A program made the position numbers and the translations under genes. Of a stretch of DNA of 64,000 nt, positions 43,284 to 55,344 are shown in pieces; the stretch's first letter is position 1, and the number at the start of each line of letters is the position of its first letter. Under the pieces are notes generated by a model. The model worked only from the letters and a program-made list of their open reading frames with translations. It made no database searches and was not told where the DNA came from. Source of the stretch: Sceloporus undulatus (lineage: Eukaryota; Chordata; Lepidosauria; Squamata; Phrynosomatidae); the NCBI RefSeq assembly GCF_019175285.1, contig NC_056522.1, positions 61,927,468 to 61,991,467 of the forward strand, in the 5' to 3' direction.

Positions 43284-45657
43284 AAGGCAATTATCTGGAA
43301 GTTGTTTTTTTTTAGTGTCAATTTACTATCTTATTTTATTTTTAGCATTATTATTTAGTGCAACATGCCATTGTACATTTCAAAGGGAAATAATCTATCA
43401 TTGTGTAATATTGCCATGTGCTCTGAGTTTTTGCTGTATATAGATAATTATATCTTTACCACAAATGGATAGTATCTTAGGGCCAAATTAGAAGCCATAG
43501 ACTGTTCTGTTACTTTCTTTCCAACTGTTTAAACAAAAATCTACAGCATCAACAGTGTGGTTTGGTACTTAATTCTTTTCCACTGCACCATTCTTCTGCT
43601 CCCCTGGTGACTGCTTTCCTCACTATGGGAGAAAGAAATTATATCTCTGCATCTTTTATCTACTGGATGGAAAAGCAATCTTGTGATGACCAGAAATAGA
43701 AAATCATGGTGTTCTAGGATAGATCTGAAGGGAAACACATCTAGCCTTCTTAGGCTGAGCTGGGATCACAAGAACTTGGATAGTTTCACATTCATGTTTT
43801 GCATCAACAGAGAGTCATTTGAGGCCTTATATTGTCCTTCCAGGCTCCACCCTGTTCTTGAAGAATGGGAAACCTTCAAATAATAGACTTTGAGCCTGAA
43901 ACTTATCATTTGCCATCTCCCATCATGTGCCTTGTCTGTACTGCTGAGGAAGCCACGGGGAATGGGGGCCTCTTAAGGGATACAATACAGAGCTTGTGAG
44001 GAGGGGGGGTCATTTTTTGGAGTTCAGCTCCGAGAATCCCACTTCTGTTTGGGTGTTGGGATTCAGTACCTTCTCCAAGTTCTGGCTCTTCAGAGGCAGC
44101 CATCTTTGGGATTCACAATTCGGGGTTCTTTGACTGATGTGGTCTGGACAAGATTCAGTGTTAGGAATTGGCAGCCATACCTCTGCAACTTGCAGTGTTA
44201 GGAATTGGCAACTCACCCAATCTAAAGGAATTCTACTTCTTTCTGTCAGAAACCTGTCAAGTGGTGGCTGGCTGATCCCATATTGGCCAAGCATTGAATC
44301 CAATCCAGGCTTTGCTTGTCTTTTAAATGAACTCTCCTTGGTACTGAATTCTATACACAAAATAGGTTCAGTACCATGGATCTCTCCTTTGGACTAAAAT
44401 TCAGAATGCACAGAGATTGGAACCATTCGTTGTTACTGCTCCTGTCCACTACTCAGGATCACAACGAGGGACTGGAGGACTTTCAGTGGCTAGATCATAG
44501 GAAAAGAAAAAGTTAAGAAGGCTTCTCCAACCCCTCCCCTTACCTCTAGTTGTCTGCTCAACCCATGATTTTTGCAAAGGTGCTTTTCATTAGAAAGCAC
44601 GACAACCCTGAAAGGAGAAAAAGCAAATCATGGGAAACATGAAGTTTGGCCCTTAAGTTATAAAGTACAGCTGCCCTTCAACATGTTATTCCCCCCCCCC
44701 CATCTTCATTACAGAGATTGCCAGTCAGGAGTGTGCTTTGGAAGAATGACTGTACTTTTATCACTGCCTGTCTGTACCAGCCACTGCAGGAGCCATTATA
44801 GTTAAGAAAATTTTATCAGGAAGGAAAAAAATTAGTGTGGGGGTAATTGTAGCCCTACTATTAAACTCCTGTGTTCTTTCCCATAAACACCGAGAGATAA
44901 TTCCACAAAGTAGTGTTTGATTCCAAGATCTCTTGATGGTGGGATACACACACACACACACACACAAAAGCTGGGTTGTTATTGGAACTAATTAGAATCA
45001 AGAATGGGTGTAGTGTTCCAAAAGCACACAAATAATTAAATTGGACGTGCCATTCCCTTGTAAAACATGGTTCATGAACTGACTATGAACTCATATAACA
45101 AAACTTATTATTGCAAAACTTATTGCAAACTCAGACTACAGTTGTGCTAAAAGGCTTGTTTAGCAGTCTGTTTTAACAGAACAATGTCATAGCATCTTAG
45201 ATTATATGATGTGTATGTTTGTTTATGGTCTGTTTATTCATGATCTGTTCAAGATATCCTCTAGCTCTTCCGAATGCTGTGGGATTTTTTTAAAAAACAT
45301 ATGCTTTTGTTTATATTGAAAGACAAACCATATCATGTGCTCAGCCATAATAATAATGAAATATAATAAAGCATCTACAAATCACTTGGCATTGTATAAA
45401 ATAAAGCAGGCTCTTCCCTATAGGCGTATATTTTAAGATACAACAAAACACATTATAAAGAAAGGAAAAGTTCACTTGGCTTGGGAAATCAGTTAGCATG
45501 TCAAACTGTTAATCATGATTAGAACTGACTAAGCATAACACTGCATAAGTTGCTTCCTGTTCATAGAACTGAGAAAGAAATACCAATCTGCACATTCTGT
45601 TTAGGAACGGGAGTCCAACAACACAGGAGGACTAAAAGTTTCCCATCACTGCTTTAA
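43284..45657 (+). other. SRD5A2 3' UTR and downstream DNA
   Basis: The 3' UTR begins here. Candidate polyadenylation signals are ATTAAA at 44859-44864 and AATAAA at 45365-45370 and 45400-45405. The sequence alone does not say which is used. A C run (44692-44701) and a CA run (44946-44967) are present. No transposon was recognised before 45658. Confidence 0.4.
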
Positions 45658-46030
45658 GGATTTTATTTATTTATTTCATTTATAGCCCACCTTTCTCCCA
45701 AAATGGGATTCAAGGCAGTTTATAATATTTTTAAAAGGTCTAGCTAAAACATTAATTTCCAAACATTTTAAAAAATTAAATATGTTTTATTAAAAACATG
45801 ATTAAAGACAGCTAAAAACACTAAAACACATATATGTTGGAAGCAATGGCAGTTAGTGGCAGCCATGTAAATTGGGCAGTGAATCTGCTCCAGGTTTTAG
45901 TCCAAACATCAGCTGAGATATTCAAGGTCCTGAACCTATTTTGAGGACAGGATTGAGCACTTTGTTAGCTCTTCAGAGTGAAACCTGGAATGGATTTACT
46001 GCTCCACTAGAAGACACCAGCTGCTACTGC
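45658..46030 (-). repeat. SINE-like repeat with TTTATTTATTTCATTTATA tail
   Basis: The tail and CCCACCTTTCTCCC are followed, after AT-rich DNA, by GGATTGAGCACTTTGTTAGC and CCTGGAATGGATTTACTGC. These resemble 18085-18140 behind the tail at 17834. Confidence 0.45.
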
Positions 46031-48739
46031 AAGGAAACATGCTTCTGTCCTTCTGAATTTCCAGAGTTTGAATTCTTACTTCAAAAAGCAATGTATTACT
46101 CATTGGTCATTTTTACAAGCAACATGTTACTTGTGACTGTCATGTAACATAATGCATTATTAAAATGATGCTGTCTGTGTTTAATTTTTCATCTGGAAAA
46201 TTACCCAATCTTGCAAAGACACAGTTTCTGCAATAAAAAAATAAGTGTGACTCATTATGTATTTTAAAAAACCTAATATTTGCCTCTTTTTCATTAAAAT
46301 ATTTAAAGTAATGACCCTCATCCAAAAATGCAATGAGTGATTATATTACTTTCATCCCATTACTTCCACACTCTGAAGACTCTTTAACCATATTGAGGCT
46401 ATACATTCTACTTTGCTACTGCTTATTAAATTGTTAATTCCTGCTTTTCTCCTGTGTTGTACACATTTACAGTATCTGGTTTTACTATCTATGAACAATT
46501 ATCTTTCTATGATGATACAAAGGCATGTTTAGAATTAGGACAACACATTGGGTTATTTTTCTGTACATTTGGAATTACAGGACTTTCCTAAACATCTCCT
46601 CAGTACAAAGTGGTAAAATTTCTCTGATGAAACTAGAACAGTCATCATTTTTTTCAGGCAGAGCTCTTGTGCATTTAACAATTGCACAATAAGCCGATAT
46701 TCAGCAATGGAGCATTTCCCTGGCATAAGGATGCAGTGATAAGTGAAGCTTCAGATATCTGCTTGATGTGCAGCTAGAGTAAAGGGTGGCAGGGAAGGTG
46801 GCATTTGCTGAAACAGCAACATCCAGCATCCTTTCACCTTAATCCTTGCTCCTCTCCACAACGATATTAAGCTGAGTTCAGCTAGAGCCAGGGCTGGTGC
46901 GGATAGAGGGGAAGTAGATGATGCAGAAGTAGCAACATCTAGCGCCCCTGTGCCTTCTTCCCTGCTCCCCACCCCCTCACTCTAGTTGGCCTCTGCTTAA
47001 CATCATTTGGTGGGGGCCTTAGAGGGCAGATACACCAGGGGAGGAGATGCACCCAGCCAACAGGGGTGATGGTGGCGGGACTGCCGAAGCAATGCACAGG
47101 CTGAGGGAGGCAAACAGAGCAAGCAAGCCTGCAAGAGGCAAAGCAAGCAGATTGGTGAGGAAGCAGGCAGGTGAGCAGAGGGCAGATGCCACCTCAGTGG
47201 TGGACTGCATGCACTATGTTGGTGGGAAAGGACACAATACCACACTACACTGTTATAACACTATCATTCCTCTTTTACTGCTGTAGCTGGCTCTATGGAA
47301 TCGTAGGATTTGCAGTTTAGGAGCATTGAGTCCTTATATTGGGAGAGAGGCAGGATACAAGAGGAGGAGGAGGAGGAGGAGAAGCAGCAGCAGCCACTGT
47401 TGCTGGCCCATTGCTGCAACTCCTTTAGTGTTGCCATCTTTCTTCTTGAGAAAAGGACAGTGACACTGAAGGAAATTTCTGCAGCAGCGTTCTCATTTAG
47501 GAGGCTGAGGGGGGAATGCTTGGGGACTGGAGACAGAGGTGTGGTGCAGGTGGCCTGGCAATGAGATGGAGATTTTTGCAGCAGCAGAGTCTGTAGCATT
47601 CATGCTTGGCGTGAGGGGGCATATAATATTTATGGTATTTCTACTTTCACGGGGTTCTTAGATCACTAACCCTTGCTAACATTGAGGGCCAACTGTTCTT
47701 GGAATTTGTAGATGTGGCCAAGGTAGATGTTGGGTTATAACTTAACCACTCTGTATAAAGGTGTTTCATGCATCTGAATAGGGGTATATACTTGTTTTCA
47801 ACTTTGTTTTAAAATTTTACTGGGTGTGTGCGTAAAACATTTTGAATATAAGAGAGGCATCTATCCTGTCAATAATCCTTTCCACACTGCTAAAAGCATA
47901 CCTCACAAGAGAGGTATGTACACTCAACAAACAAATTAACTGAATTCTCAGGTATAATTAAGTCAATGTCACTCAAAAGGGTACTGGAATGAGAAGAGGT
48001 GAAGGAAGTTTGAAAACTTCAGAAGCAACAGGGGGAAAAACCCCAACCTGCCCATACTTGTAATTCTGTGCAGACACAAATGTATGGAGTCATTTGCACA
48101 GTGCTGGTATTCCAATGGGCCACTGAGCTGTAAATTCAGAACGCAATCAGAAGCATTTCAGATTACCCTGCCAGCTATAGGACTCTTGGAGTCCTATGGA
48201 TGCAAAGCATTCCCAAGGTATTCTGGCTCTTATTGCAGAGTTACAAAATGCCTCTCCAGCAATGTGCTCCACCAATGTGAGAGACTTAGATATACAGTAA
48301 TCTGAAAAACATTTCAGTGATTTGACCCAAATTCTTGACTAGTGTGTTGTTATATAACTTTCTTACACTTGTATCCCATGCTTCCACCAGCTGGTTTTCC
48401 TTTAGCTTCATGGCTGCGGGGCATTGGAAGCCTGATCTCCCAAATCCTTCAACCTCTGTACCGAGGTGGACAACTATTGGAAGTGAGTGAGCCTCATGAC
48501 AAGACCTTGCAAGGCTGCTGTACCCCTTGGCAATTTTTTTTTAATTAAAAGAGATTTAGGAGGATAGTTTGCTTACTGCCCTTTCATGACAAAGCAGAAA
48601 TTGTATTCCTGTATTTGCATTTTCCAAGACTAAAACATCATTTATTATACTACATAGGTTTCAATACTACATAACAAGAAAAAGAGGGAAATTATTGTTG
48701 ACATCAGAACCAACATCAGCAGAGGAACAAAATATCAAT
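46031..48739. other. intergenic DNA, with GC-rich patches
   Basis: 46750-47250 is GC-rich and unrecognised. 47360-47390 is a GGA/GCA run. At 47640-47700, TTGAGGGCCAACTGTTC resembles the right end of the mariner-type MITE at 8957. No gene was recognised on either strand. Confidence 0.35.
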
Positions 48740-49310
48740 ATTTATTAGTTACATTTTTAAACTTACATTCATATCCCATCTTTTCTCCCATGTGTTCAAG
48801 GCAGGGTACATGACTCTTCCTCAGTACCCTGTTCTGATAGTAACCCTGTGAGATAGGTCAGGCTGAGTGTGACTACCCAAAAGCAGTCCAGTGAGTTTTT
48901 ATTGCTGAATGAGAATTTGAACCCAGATCTTCCAAATGCTACTCCATCACTGTAACCTCTAAGAAGACTTCTGCTGCAACAGACCCATCTAGTTCAGTGT
49001 TCAGTTTCCCACAGTGCTCAGCCCAAGAATACAAAGTATGACAGAAGAATTATCTGGAGAATGACTTTATGCCCATCACTGTTGTTGCTGTGTGCTCTGA
49101 CTTATGGCGACCCTAAGGCGAACCCATCATGAGGTTTTCTTGGGAAGTTTCTTCAGACGGGGCTTGATTAGTTGATTTAGTCTAACATTCATGGATAGGT
49201 CCATCTTCCATACATTTGCCTAACCCTTACAAGAAACAGCAGTGGTTTTGACCATCGCCATGCCTGGTAGCAATACATTCCACATGTAGTTATGCATAAC
49301 TACACATCTC
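48740..49310 (-). mobile_element. composite of old SINE fragments
   Basis: 48760-48960 reads CATATCCCATCTTTTCTCCC, GTAACCCTGTGAGATAGGTC, TGAGTGTGACTACCC and TTTGAACCCAGATCTTCC, a reversed tRNA-headed SINE. 48975-49060 is an ancient repeat (CCCATCTAGTTCAGTGTTC). 49077-49165 is an ACA-SINE tail (TGACTTATGGCGACCCTAAG). 49165-49310 is another piece of the ancient repeat. Confidence 0.55.
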
Positions 49311-49779
49311 ATGAAGAAATAAAACACCTCCTTGAAAATAAATACTCGGCTCTCCTTTCAGTGGCTCCACTCACTTTCCCCAGGCAGCTAGCTCTGCCAC
49401 CAATTAGGTTTCTGTTTTTTCTAGATTTTGCAAGGCCCTTTTCAATTTCTATTAAATTATTCCTACTCTACTGGAGAACAGTAGAATTCCCATTATGCAG
49501 TTTCTGGCTCATTAAGCCTGTAATTACTTTGATTTTGATGTCAGTAATCATTTATCAACGACTGAACATTTAATAAACAAGTGAGCAGCGCTTTGAAACA
49601 AAACATACAGGCATTGATTACACATTGCAAAGGACGTATATTATTGATCATTATGGTTGAATGGCTGCCAAGAAAAGGAACCAAGACACATATGATGGGG
49701 TCATGCAAATTGGCAATTCTGTGAAGACTTGAATTCAGAAAGGCTGTGCCCCTTTATAAGGCAGTTTATATTTTATGGG
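49311..49779. other. intergenic DNA without recognised features
   Basis: Nothing was recognised. Confidence 0.35.
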
Positions 49780-50105
49780 AGCCAGCATGGCATAGTGGTT
49801 TGAGTTTTGGACTACAACTCTGGAGACCAAGGTCTGAATCTTGGCTCAGCCAGTCACTAGGTGATTGTAGACAAGTCACACTCTCTCAGCTTCAGACTAT
49901 TACAATGGCAAAAGTCCTCTGAAGAAACTTAAGAAAACCCCATTATAAGGTCGCCTTAGGATCACGCTAATCGGAAACAACTTGAAGGCACACAATAGCA
50001 ACAACAACAGTGATGAGTATAAACTCATTCTCCAAATAGTTCTTCTGACATCCTTCATGTTCTTTCAGACTTTCCAAATGACTTGAAGGCACACAATAAC
50101 AATAA
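49780..50105 (+). mobile_element. ACA-type tRNA SINE with a second tail
   Basis: GCCAGCATGGCATAGTGG and GGAGACCAAGGTCTGAATC are the tRNA-like head. CTTGAAGGCACACAATAGC and AACAACAAC end the copy at about 50008. A second short tail, ACTTGAAGGCACACAATAAC, follows at about 50080. Confidence 0.8.
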
Positions 50106-50142
50106 CTATAACATATTTTATATGAACTGAACAGGTCATCAT

Positions 50143-50196
50143 CCTTGCTGGTTGGGGATGATGGGAGCTGTAGACCAATATCTTTGGAGGGCACTG
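50143..50196. repeat. family E arm
   Basis: GATGATGGGAGCTGTAGACC and ATCTTTGGAGGGCACTGC form the right arm of an E element. Confidence 0.45.
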
Positions 50197-50717
50197 CATT
50201 GGTAAAGACTATTTGATTTATAAAGTAATTTATAAAATTAGCTACACTTTTTCAAACGCTACCTCCCTTTTTTTTGTTACCAGCAGTACTTGGCATTTCT
50301 AAGTCAATACCATTTCCAGGCAAACATTCCTTCAAAGCTAGCCTTGACCTTACAAAAAAACAAAAACAAAAAAAACCCACCATTGCAGATTTCAAATCCT
50401 GATGTAAACTGGTCTATGAACATAAGAAGGACCTGAAATAACAATAGTGTTATTCAAAGGCAGTTTATGCAAACAAAAATCTTTTCGATTTGCACAAGAT
50501 GTGGCATCCATCAGCTGCCACCCCATCCAACCTTTCAGGCCTCCTGAAAAGTTGCTTTAGAAGACTGGAGGTCAACCTGAAATAGCATGCAATACAGTAT
50601 ATCACAGAAGGTTGCAATAGAGAAATGGTGATGCTGGCAGCAGAATGCGGACAGCTGTAGTACAGCACCTCTGAGGCCATCAGGTTGAGGAAAGCTAGAC
50701 TTGGAATAGATTGCAGG
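50197..50717. other. intergenic DNA without recognised features
   Basis: Only A-rich patches (50348-50380) were noticed. Confidence 0.35.
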
Positions 50718-51075
50718 GTTATTCACACTGTAAAAATAATCCAGGATGAATCTGGGCTGAATCTCCATTGTTCACACACATCCCGAATGCACCCGATTTG
50801 GTTTCGGGGAGGGCGGCTGTTAAAAAACCCCATGTAATTTGGGATAATCGATATCGGGTTTCTCCCTGAGGTTTTATTTTTAAAGATCCACATTGTTGGT
50901 AGTGTGAATAACTGATGCAAATAGACTTGAACAGACCCAGGATAAAACCCTGCATGCCTTGAACATGTTCCAAATGTATTTGTATCGTCAATTCCATCTT
51001 TATTTGAATTCTTGCATGTGTGAGCAATGGAACTTGCAGAGATGCACATCAATGTGGTTCAATAGTGTGAATAAC
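50718..51075. mobile_element. TIR element with GTTATTCACACT ends, 358 bases
   Basis: GTTATTCACACTG at 50718 is mirrored at 51075 (AGTGTGAATAAC). TAGTGTGAATAAC also occurs internally near 50900. The inner part has AACCCGAT- and ATCGATATCGGG-like symmetry. No coding capacity. Confidence 0.7.
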
Positions 51076-51945
51076 AAACCAGAATGCATGAGTGAGATAA
51101 TTTGCACTGTGATGCTAAAAAAAAATGACATCTGAATGAGTCCAGAGACTCCTTTGAACAATAAGAGATATTTGAGCAAAAGAGCATGCCTCCTTGCCAG
51201 TTAAGAACAATGTCATTAGACCTCTGCGAAGGAAAGAAAAATCACACTACAGATTTTGGCAGCAATTCTACATGCAGCAATGAGTGGCAGATAGGGAGCA
51301 ACCAGCAGCTGTGTGTGAATCCACATGTGGGATTTGTGCATGTATGCTCACACACTTGCCTCTTATCACATCTTAGTATAGGGCTGAAGGGTGGGGTATA
51401 AATACCATAAACAAACAAACAAACAAATAAGATCACCATAGGACTCCTAGACCACATATCTTTCCAAAGGAATCAACACTGGCAACCAGGCACTGAACCC
51501 TTGAAATCAAGAGAGGAGGGGCAAACATAATACTATTTTATACTCTAAAAATAACTTGTAAATCTGAAATACAAGGCATAGCCCACAAGGTCTAGGTATA
51601 GAGTAAAGGTCTAGGAAGACTTAATATTTTTTGGTGTTTGTCATTTCTAATCTGCCATTTTATGTGGTAGTAGTTTACTAATAAAAATAATAACAACACC
51701 AACAATCAATCTTAAAAGCACTGTGCATGCTAAAGTCCCAAAGAGTAACTTTAGTGCACTCAGATATGGTATGGTTTGTACCAGAAGTCTTTACAATATG
51801 AGATCTGTGGAGGAATGTTGCTTGTATAATACCAAACCCTTTTAATTTATGAACAATGTCAACAAGATTATAGCATTTGTGCATCTTTTGCTTTTCTATC
51901 TAGTCACATAACACTAGGACAAACAATACCTAGAAAAAGTTACGT
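51076..51945. other. intergenic DNA with a SINE tail
   Basis: GGGGTATAAATACCATAAAC followed by an AAAC run (51385-51430) is a retroposon tail. Otherwise nothing was recognised. Confidence 0.4.
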
Positions 51946-52344
51946 ATATACGTACTCATGTATAAGTCTAGAAATTTTAGTCAAAAAATTGACCCCAAAA
52001 ACCTAGGTCGACTTATCCACCGGTGAATGTAAATACTATAACTCTTATTAAAAAGGGAACAATTCTCTGGTGAAAGGCAAGAGTGCAGTCTGTCCTGGAA
52101 GCACTGACCTCCTTCTACTCTCTCTTCCAGCCAGCATTTAGTGTGAGCCAAAACAGTTATGCCTGCCATAATTTTGTAGTTCTTTGGCATTGTTTTCCTT
52201 TGTTTCATCATTTAGATCCTTTGTTGCATGTCCATACGTTTTACCCTTAACTTATCAAAGGGTCATATCAAAGTCCGTAATTTTGCCCCCAAAACCTGCC
52301 CTCGACTTATACATGAAGTCAACTTATAGTCAAGTGTATATGGT
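51946..52344. mobile_element. mariner-like TIR element
   Basis: TATATACGTACTCATGTATA and AGTCTAGAAATTTTAGTC at the left are mirrored by CTCGACTTATACATGAAGTC and AACTTATAGTCAAGTGTATA at the right. Both sides also share ATTGACCCCAAAAACC and TTTTGCCCCCAAAACC near the TIRs. Confidence 0.6.
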
Positions 52345-52918
52345 AGATATGCCAAAGAATAAGATGGAAAGGCAGGGAGAGATTTGTTAAAATGAAAGCT
52401 GGCACAGACCTTATTTTACAGTAAGGCCTGCATTAAATTTAAATTGACATAATCATTGCCTGAGGTAGTAAATTATGGTATGTATTTAATTTCTAATAGG
52501 TTACATAACATAGTTTATTAGCTCCCCTAGAAGACTGTAATTGAAAACACTGACTAGGACAAAAAGCTCCCGAATAATGGATTCATAACTGTCAAATTTG
52601 CTTTATACAGAGAATGCAAAGGCAGCTTTTTCTGTTCTTCTGTGGACTGTGTAATAAGTGCTCTTTGTTTCAGTGAAAAGCCTAAAGGTTATGACTGTTG
52701 TCAGGAAGCCAGCATTGTATCAAGAAAGTGTACTGTGACATGTGGGGGGGGGGGGGGCACACAAGGCCACACACACAATTAATGCCACCGATATATCTCC
52801 ACAGTGGAAATATTACAAATCTATGGGATCCTTTCTTGATCAGACAATGGTGAAACATATCTGCCTATGTAGGTTTTCCCCACCATAACTTATGAGCAAA
52901 CACACATATATTTATGGA
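52345..52918. other. intergenic DNA, one G run
   Basis: An uninterrupted G run lies at 52743-52757. Nothing else was recognised. Confidence 0.4.
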
Positions 52919-52919
52919 G

Positions 52920-53240
52920 TTTATCATGTGTGGAAAATCGTGGAAAAGCGGGGGTTTAAACTGTCATTATCCCATGAAAGTTGTGCGATTTGCGCTGAAG
53001 GTTTTCACACAACATTGCAATTAAAGAGGACTTATCCTGGCAATTACCAGGTAATATCCAGCAACAAATCATTCACGGGGATTTCCCCCATGATTCATGA
53101 ATGATTTGTTGCTGGTTATTACTTCATTATTGCTGGGATAAGTCCTCTTCGATCGCAATGTGTGTCAAAATCTCCCTGCAATTGTGTGACTTTCCCAGGA
53201 TAATGACAGTTTAAACACTCTGATTTCCCCCTGTGTGATA
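52920..53240. mobile_element. foldback MITE with TTATCAYR ends
   Basis: TTATCATGTGTGGAAAATC at the left mirrors TTATCACACAGGGGGAAATC (inverted) at the right. Arms: TTTAAACTGTCATTATCC with GGATAATGACAGTTTAAAC, and AGAGGACTTATCCTGG with TGGGATAAGTCCTCTT. The trinucleotide AGT flanks both sides, a possible target duplication. Confidence 0.75.
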
Positions 53241-53754
53241 AAGTCCTATGTCATGGGAGACAAAAATAAATCCTTATTCATATGTTAATTTTGTGGTTGT
53301 GTGTTTAGACCAACTAATTACATTTCACCAATAGTGAACTCCAAACTTTTTATAATATACGGCTAGTCTCCAAAAAAGTATTTCCTAACTTTGGGATTTT
53401 TCTCCTCATGAACCGCCACATTTGCCTCAGTTGGCCCCCGATAGCAGCCACCTTTGTCCTTCTATGCAAAATACTGCATGGGATGCTGAGGTGATTTTGA
53501 GGGAGGCAGCTGGTCCACTCCTGTGGACAATTTAAAAAGAAAAACAAAAGGCCTGTAATGGGCAATTTATGTGTTTAATATAAAGTACAGCTAGGACTTG
53601 GTCATTTTCATGTGTCTCCAGCATCCTGAAATAGGGAACATATGTTTGCTGGACCTTTTATCGGCCACAGACTCAAGAAAGTTGTGAAAACAGGGACGAC
53701 ACTGATTATAATCTTTTAGGAAAGTATTCGTGCATCTGCTACTCAGAGTCAGAG
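53241..53754. other. intergenic DNA without recognised features
   Basis: Nothing was recognised. Confidence 0.35.
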
Positions 53755-53985
53755 TAGGCTGGCCACAAAGTCCTGGCTATGCGCAAACAGGCTGAAGCAT
53801 GACCCATGGGGACCACATGGCCTAATAAAAGCAAAAAGTGCTCACAGAAACATAAATGAATGCTTCTTAGTCATGCTCAAAATGGAGAACGTTTTGGAAT
53901 GCCTCCTGGACCAAAGGCTGAAATGTAGGGCATGCCTTGGGAAAGGACAACAGCTGGTCACCCTGGACACATGCGCACTACAGAA
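53755..53985 (+). repeat. family C repeat
   Basis: GGCCTAATAAAAGCAAAAAG, GCTTCTTAGTCATGCTCAAA, GAATGCCTCCTGGACCAAAG and CAGCTGGTCACCCTGG give a C unit in plus orientation. Confidence 0.6.
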
Positions 53986-54000
53986 ATAATCCAGTTTGAT

Positions 54001-54174
54001 AGTTTTTTTGTGGGTTTTTCGAGCAATGTGGCCATGTTCTAGAAGAGTTTATTCCTGACGTTTCACCAGAATGCTGGTAAAACGGCAGGAATAAACTCTT
54101 CTAGAACACGGCCACATTGCCCAAAAAACCCACAAAAAACTATGGATGTTGGCCACGAAAGCCTTTGATTTCTC
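54001..54174. mobile_element. Penelope-like element end fragment, inverted, with hammerhead-type core remnants
   Basis: A palindrome (54001-54142) is built from two copies of GTGGGTTTTTCGAGCAATG and TTCTAGAAGAGTTTATTCC facing each other. On the minus strand it reads CCAGCATTCTGGTGAAACGT then CAGGAATAAACTC. A stem before GAAACGTC is the 3' half of the small hammerhead ribozymes that Penelope-like elements carry. The piece goes on to GGCCACGAAAGCCTTTGA. It is flanked by AATCCAGTTTGA on both sides (53989-54000, 54175-54186), and the flanks are family B sequence. Confidence 0.55.
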
Positions 54175-54186
54175 AATCCAGTTTGA

Positions 54187-54415
54187 CAAAGGTTGACCAT
54201 GACCAGATGTCTTCCTTTTCCAGAACGTATCCTCCATTTCTGCCCTGGAAGGATTCCAAAACATCCTCCATTTTGAGCATGACTTAGAAGCATGAATTTA
54301 TATTTACTTTAGCGTCTTTAGCTTTTATTTGGTAGTGGCCTTCAGTTCTGTGGAATATCCTAAATTGTTTTGCAGTGCCTCGTCCTCCTTTGTGGCTAGG
54401 ACACCTGGTTACGCT
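54187..54415 (-). repeat. family C repeat
   Basis: GACCAGATGTCTTCCTTTTCC, CAAAACATCCTCCATTTTGA, GAAGCATGAATTTATATTTA and CCTCGTCCTCCTTTGTGG give a C unit in minus orientation. Confidence 0.65.
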
Positions 54416-54603
54416 GGTTTGACACCCCCTTCAACTGCTTTTACCCAACGCTATGGAATTCTGGGAAACTGTAGTTCTGTGAGACATTTACTCTTCTCTG
54501 CCAACAAACCACTATTCCCAGAATTCCCTAGCATTGAGTCATGGCAGTTCAACTGGTGTCAAACCGGATTATTTCTGCCACACAGCCACACACACACACA
54601 CAC
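54416..54603. repeat. family B foldback and a CA run
   Basis: TTTGACACCCCCTTCAACTG, GAATTCTGGGAAACTGTAGT and the mirrored CACTATTCCCAGAATTCCC, GTCAAACCGGATTATTTCTG form the foldback. A CA microsatellite follows at 54585-54603. Confidence 0.7.
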
Positions 54604-54734
54604 TGAGGCCAGGAATTGGGGAGCGTTTTTATGGTTTTTTAAATAGTTTTTATTATTACTATTTCTTCAGATAAATATATTAAGCAAGCTCTGTCCAGTT
54701 CCACTCCTGAGCCTGTCTAACGGGAAGTCAGTCC

Positions 54735-54838
54735 TCCTGGTGTATTGTGGCACCAGAGCTATATTATGTCACAAAAGCACAATTCCCAGGATTCCTTGAG
54801 CCAGGGCATTTCAAGCAACTCTCCAACTGGATTAGTTG
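54735..54838. repeat. family B half copy next to the promoter
   Basis: TGTATTGTGGCACCAGAGC, CACAATTCCCAGGATTCC and CTCCAACTGGATTAGTTGC are the right half of a B element. It lies directly against the CpG island. Confidence 0.6.
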
Positions 54839-54952
54839 CGGCGCGCGACGGCCGTTGGCGCAACGCGAGCCCCGCCCTCTGCTTTTAAAAAAATGGAACG
54901 CCTTTAAAATCCCAACCGCCTTGGAACTGGAACGTCGGCGTTCGAAAAGCAA

Positions 54953-54972
54953 GGCATGCTGGGATATGTAGT
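54953..54972 (-). promoter_or_regulatory. ZNF143/SBS-type site
   Basis: On the minus strand the site reads ACTACATATCCCAGCATGCC, which fits the consensus ACTACANNTCCCAGCATGC in every fixed position. ZNF143 at such sites supports transcription start selection and chromatin looping at CpG-island promoters. Confidence 0.8.
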
Positions 54973-55071
54973 GTCACGCCATCTCCATCCGGGTATTCCC
55001 GATCAGGCCAAGAAGAAGAGAAAGGTTCTGTGCGGAGGATTTGAAAAAACCCCGCGAGGGCCGTGCTTAGT

Positions 55072-55081
55072 TCTCGCGAGA
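55072..55081. promoter_or_regulatory. TCTCGCGAGA promoter palindrome
   Basis: This perfect 10-base palindrome is the known CGCG promoter element found close to the start site of TATA-less, often housekeeping, genes. Confidence 0.8.
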
Positions 55082-55344
55082 CCTGCTCCTCCCTCCCTCA
55101 CGCCGGTGAGTGTGAGTGAGCCCGAGTGGGCGGGAGAGGAGACAGAGAAGAAGGAGGAGGAGGAGGAGGAAGAGGAAGACGGTGGCTGCTGCGCAGATAC
55201 AGAGCCAAGGACCCAGCAGCGCGGTCGGGGAGGCCTTCGCGCGCCCGCCCGCACGCTTTTCCTCAGCCGCCGCAGCGGAAGCCATGTCGCGCCTCTGAGG
55301 CCGAAGCCGAGCGTCGTGAGCGGTGACAGCCGCCTCAGGAGCAG
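55082..55344 (+). other. probable non-coding first exon of an unidentified gene
   Basis: It ends at GGAGCAG|GTAATG, a good donor. An earlier donor-like CCGG|GTGAGT lies at 55105. The exon has a GGA run (55149-55178) and a minute upstream frame ATG-TCG-CGC-CTC-TGA at 55284-55298. Nothing encodes a recognisable protein start. In human, MEMO1 and XDH flank SRD5A2. MEMO1 has a CpG-island promoter, but gene order alone cannot settle identity here. Confidence 0.5.

Noticed and set aside
46750-47245. GC-rich block as another CpG-island promoter
   Set aside because: CpG is not dense, no promoter motif or donor was seen, and it may be an old repeat.
55082-55344. Naming the 55 kb gene MEMO1 or XDH
   Set aside because: No coding exon of either was found in the window. 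Gene order in human is only suggestive.
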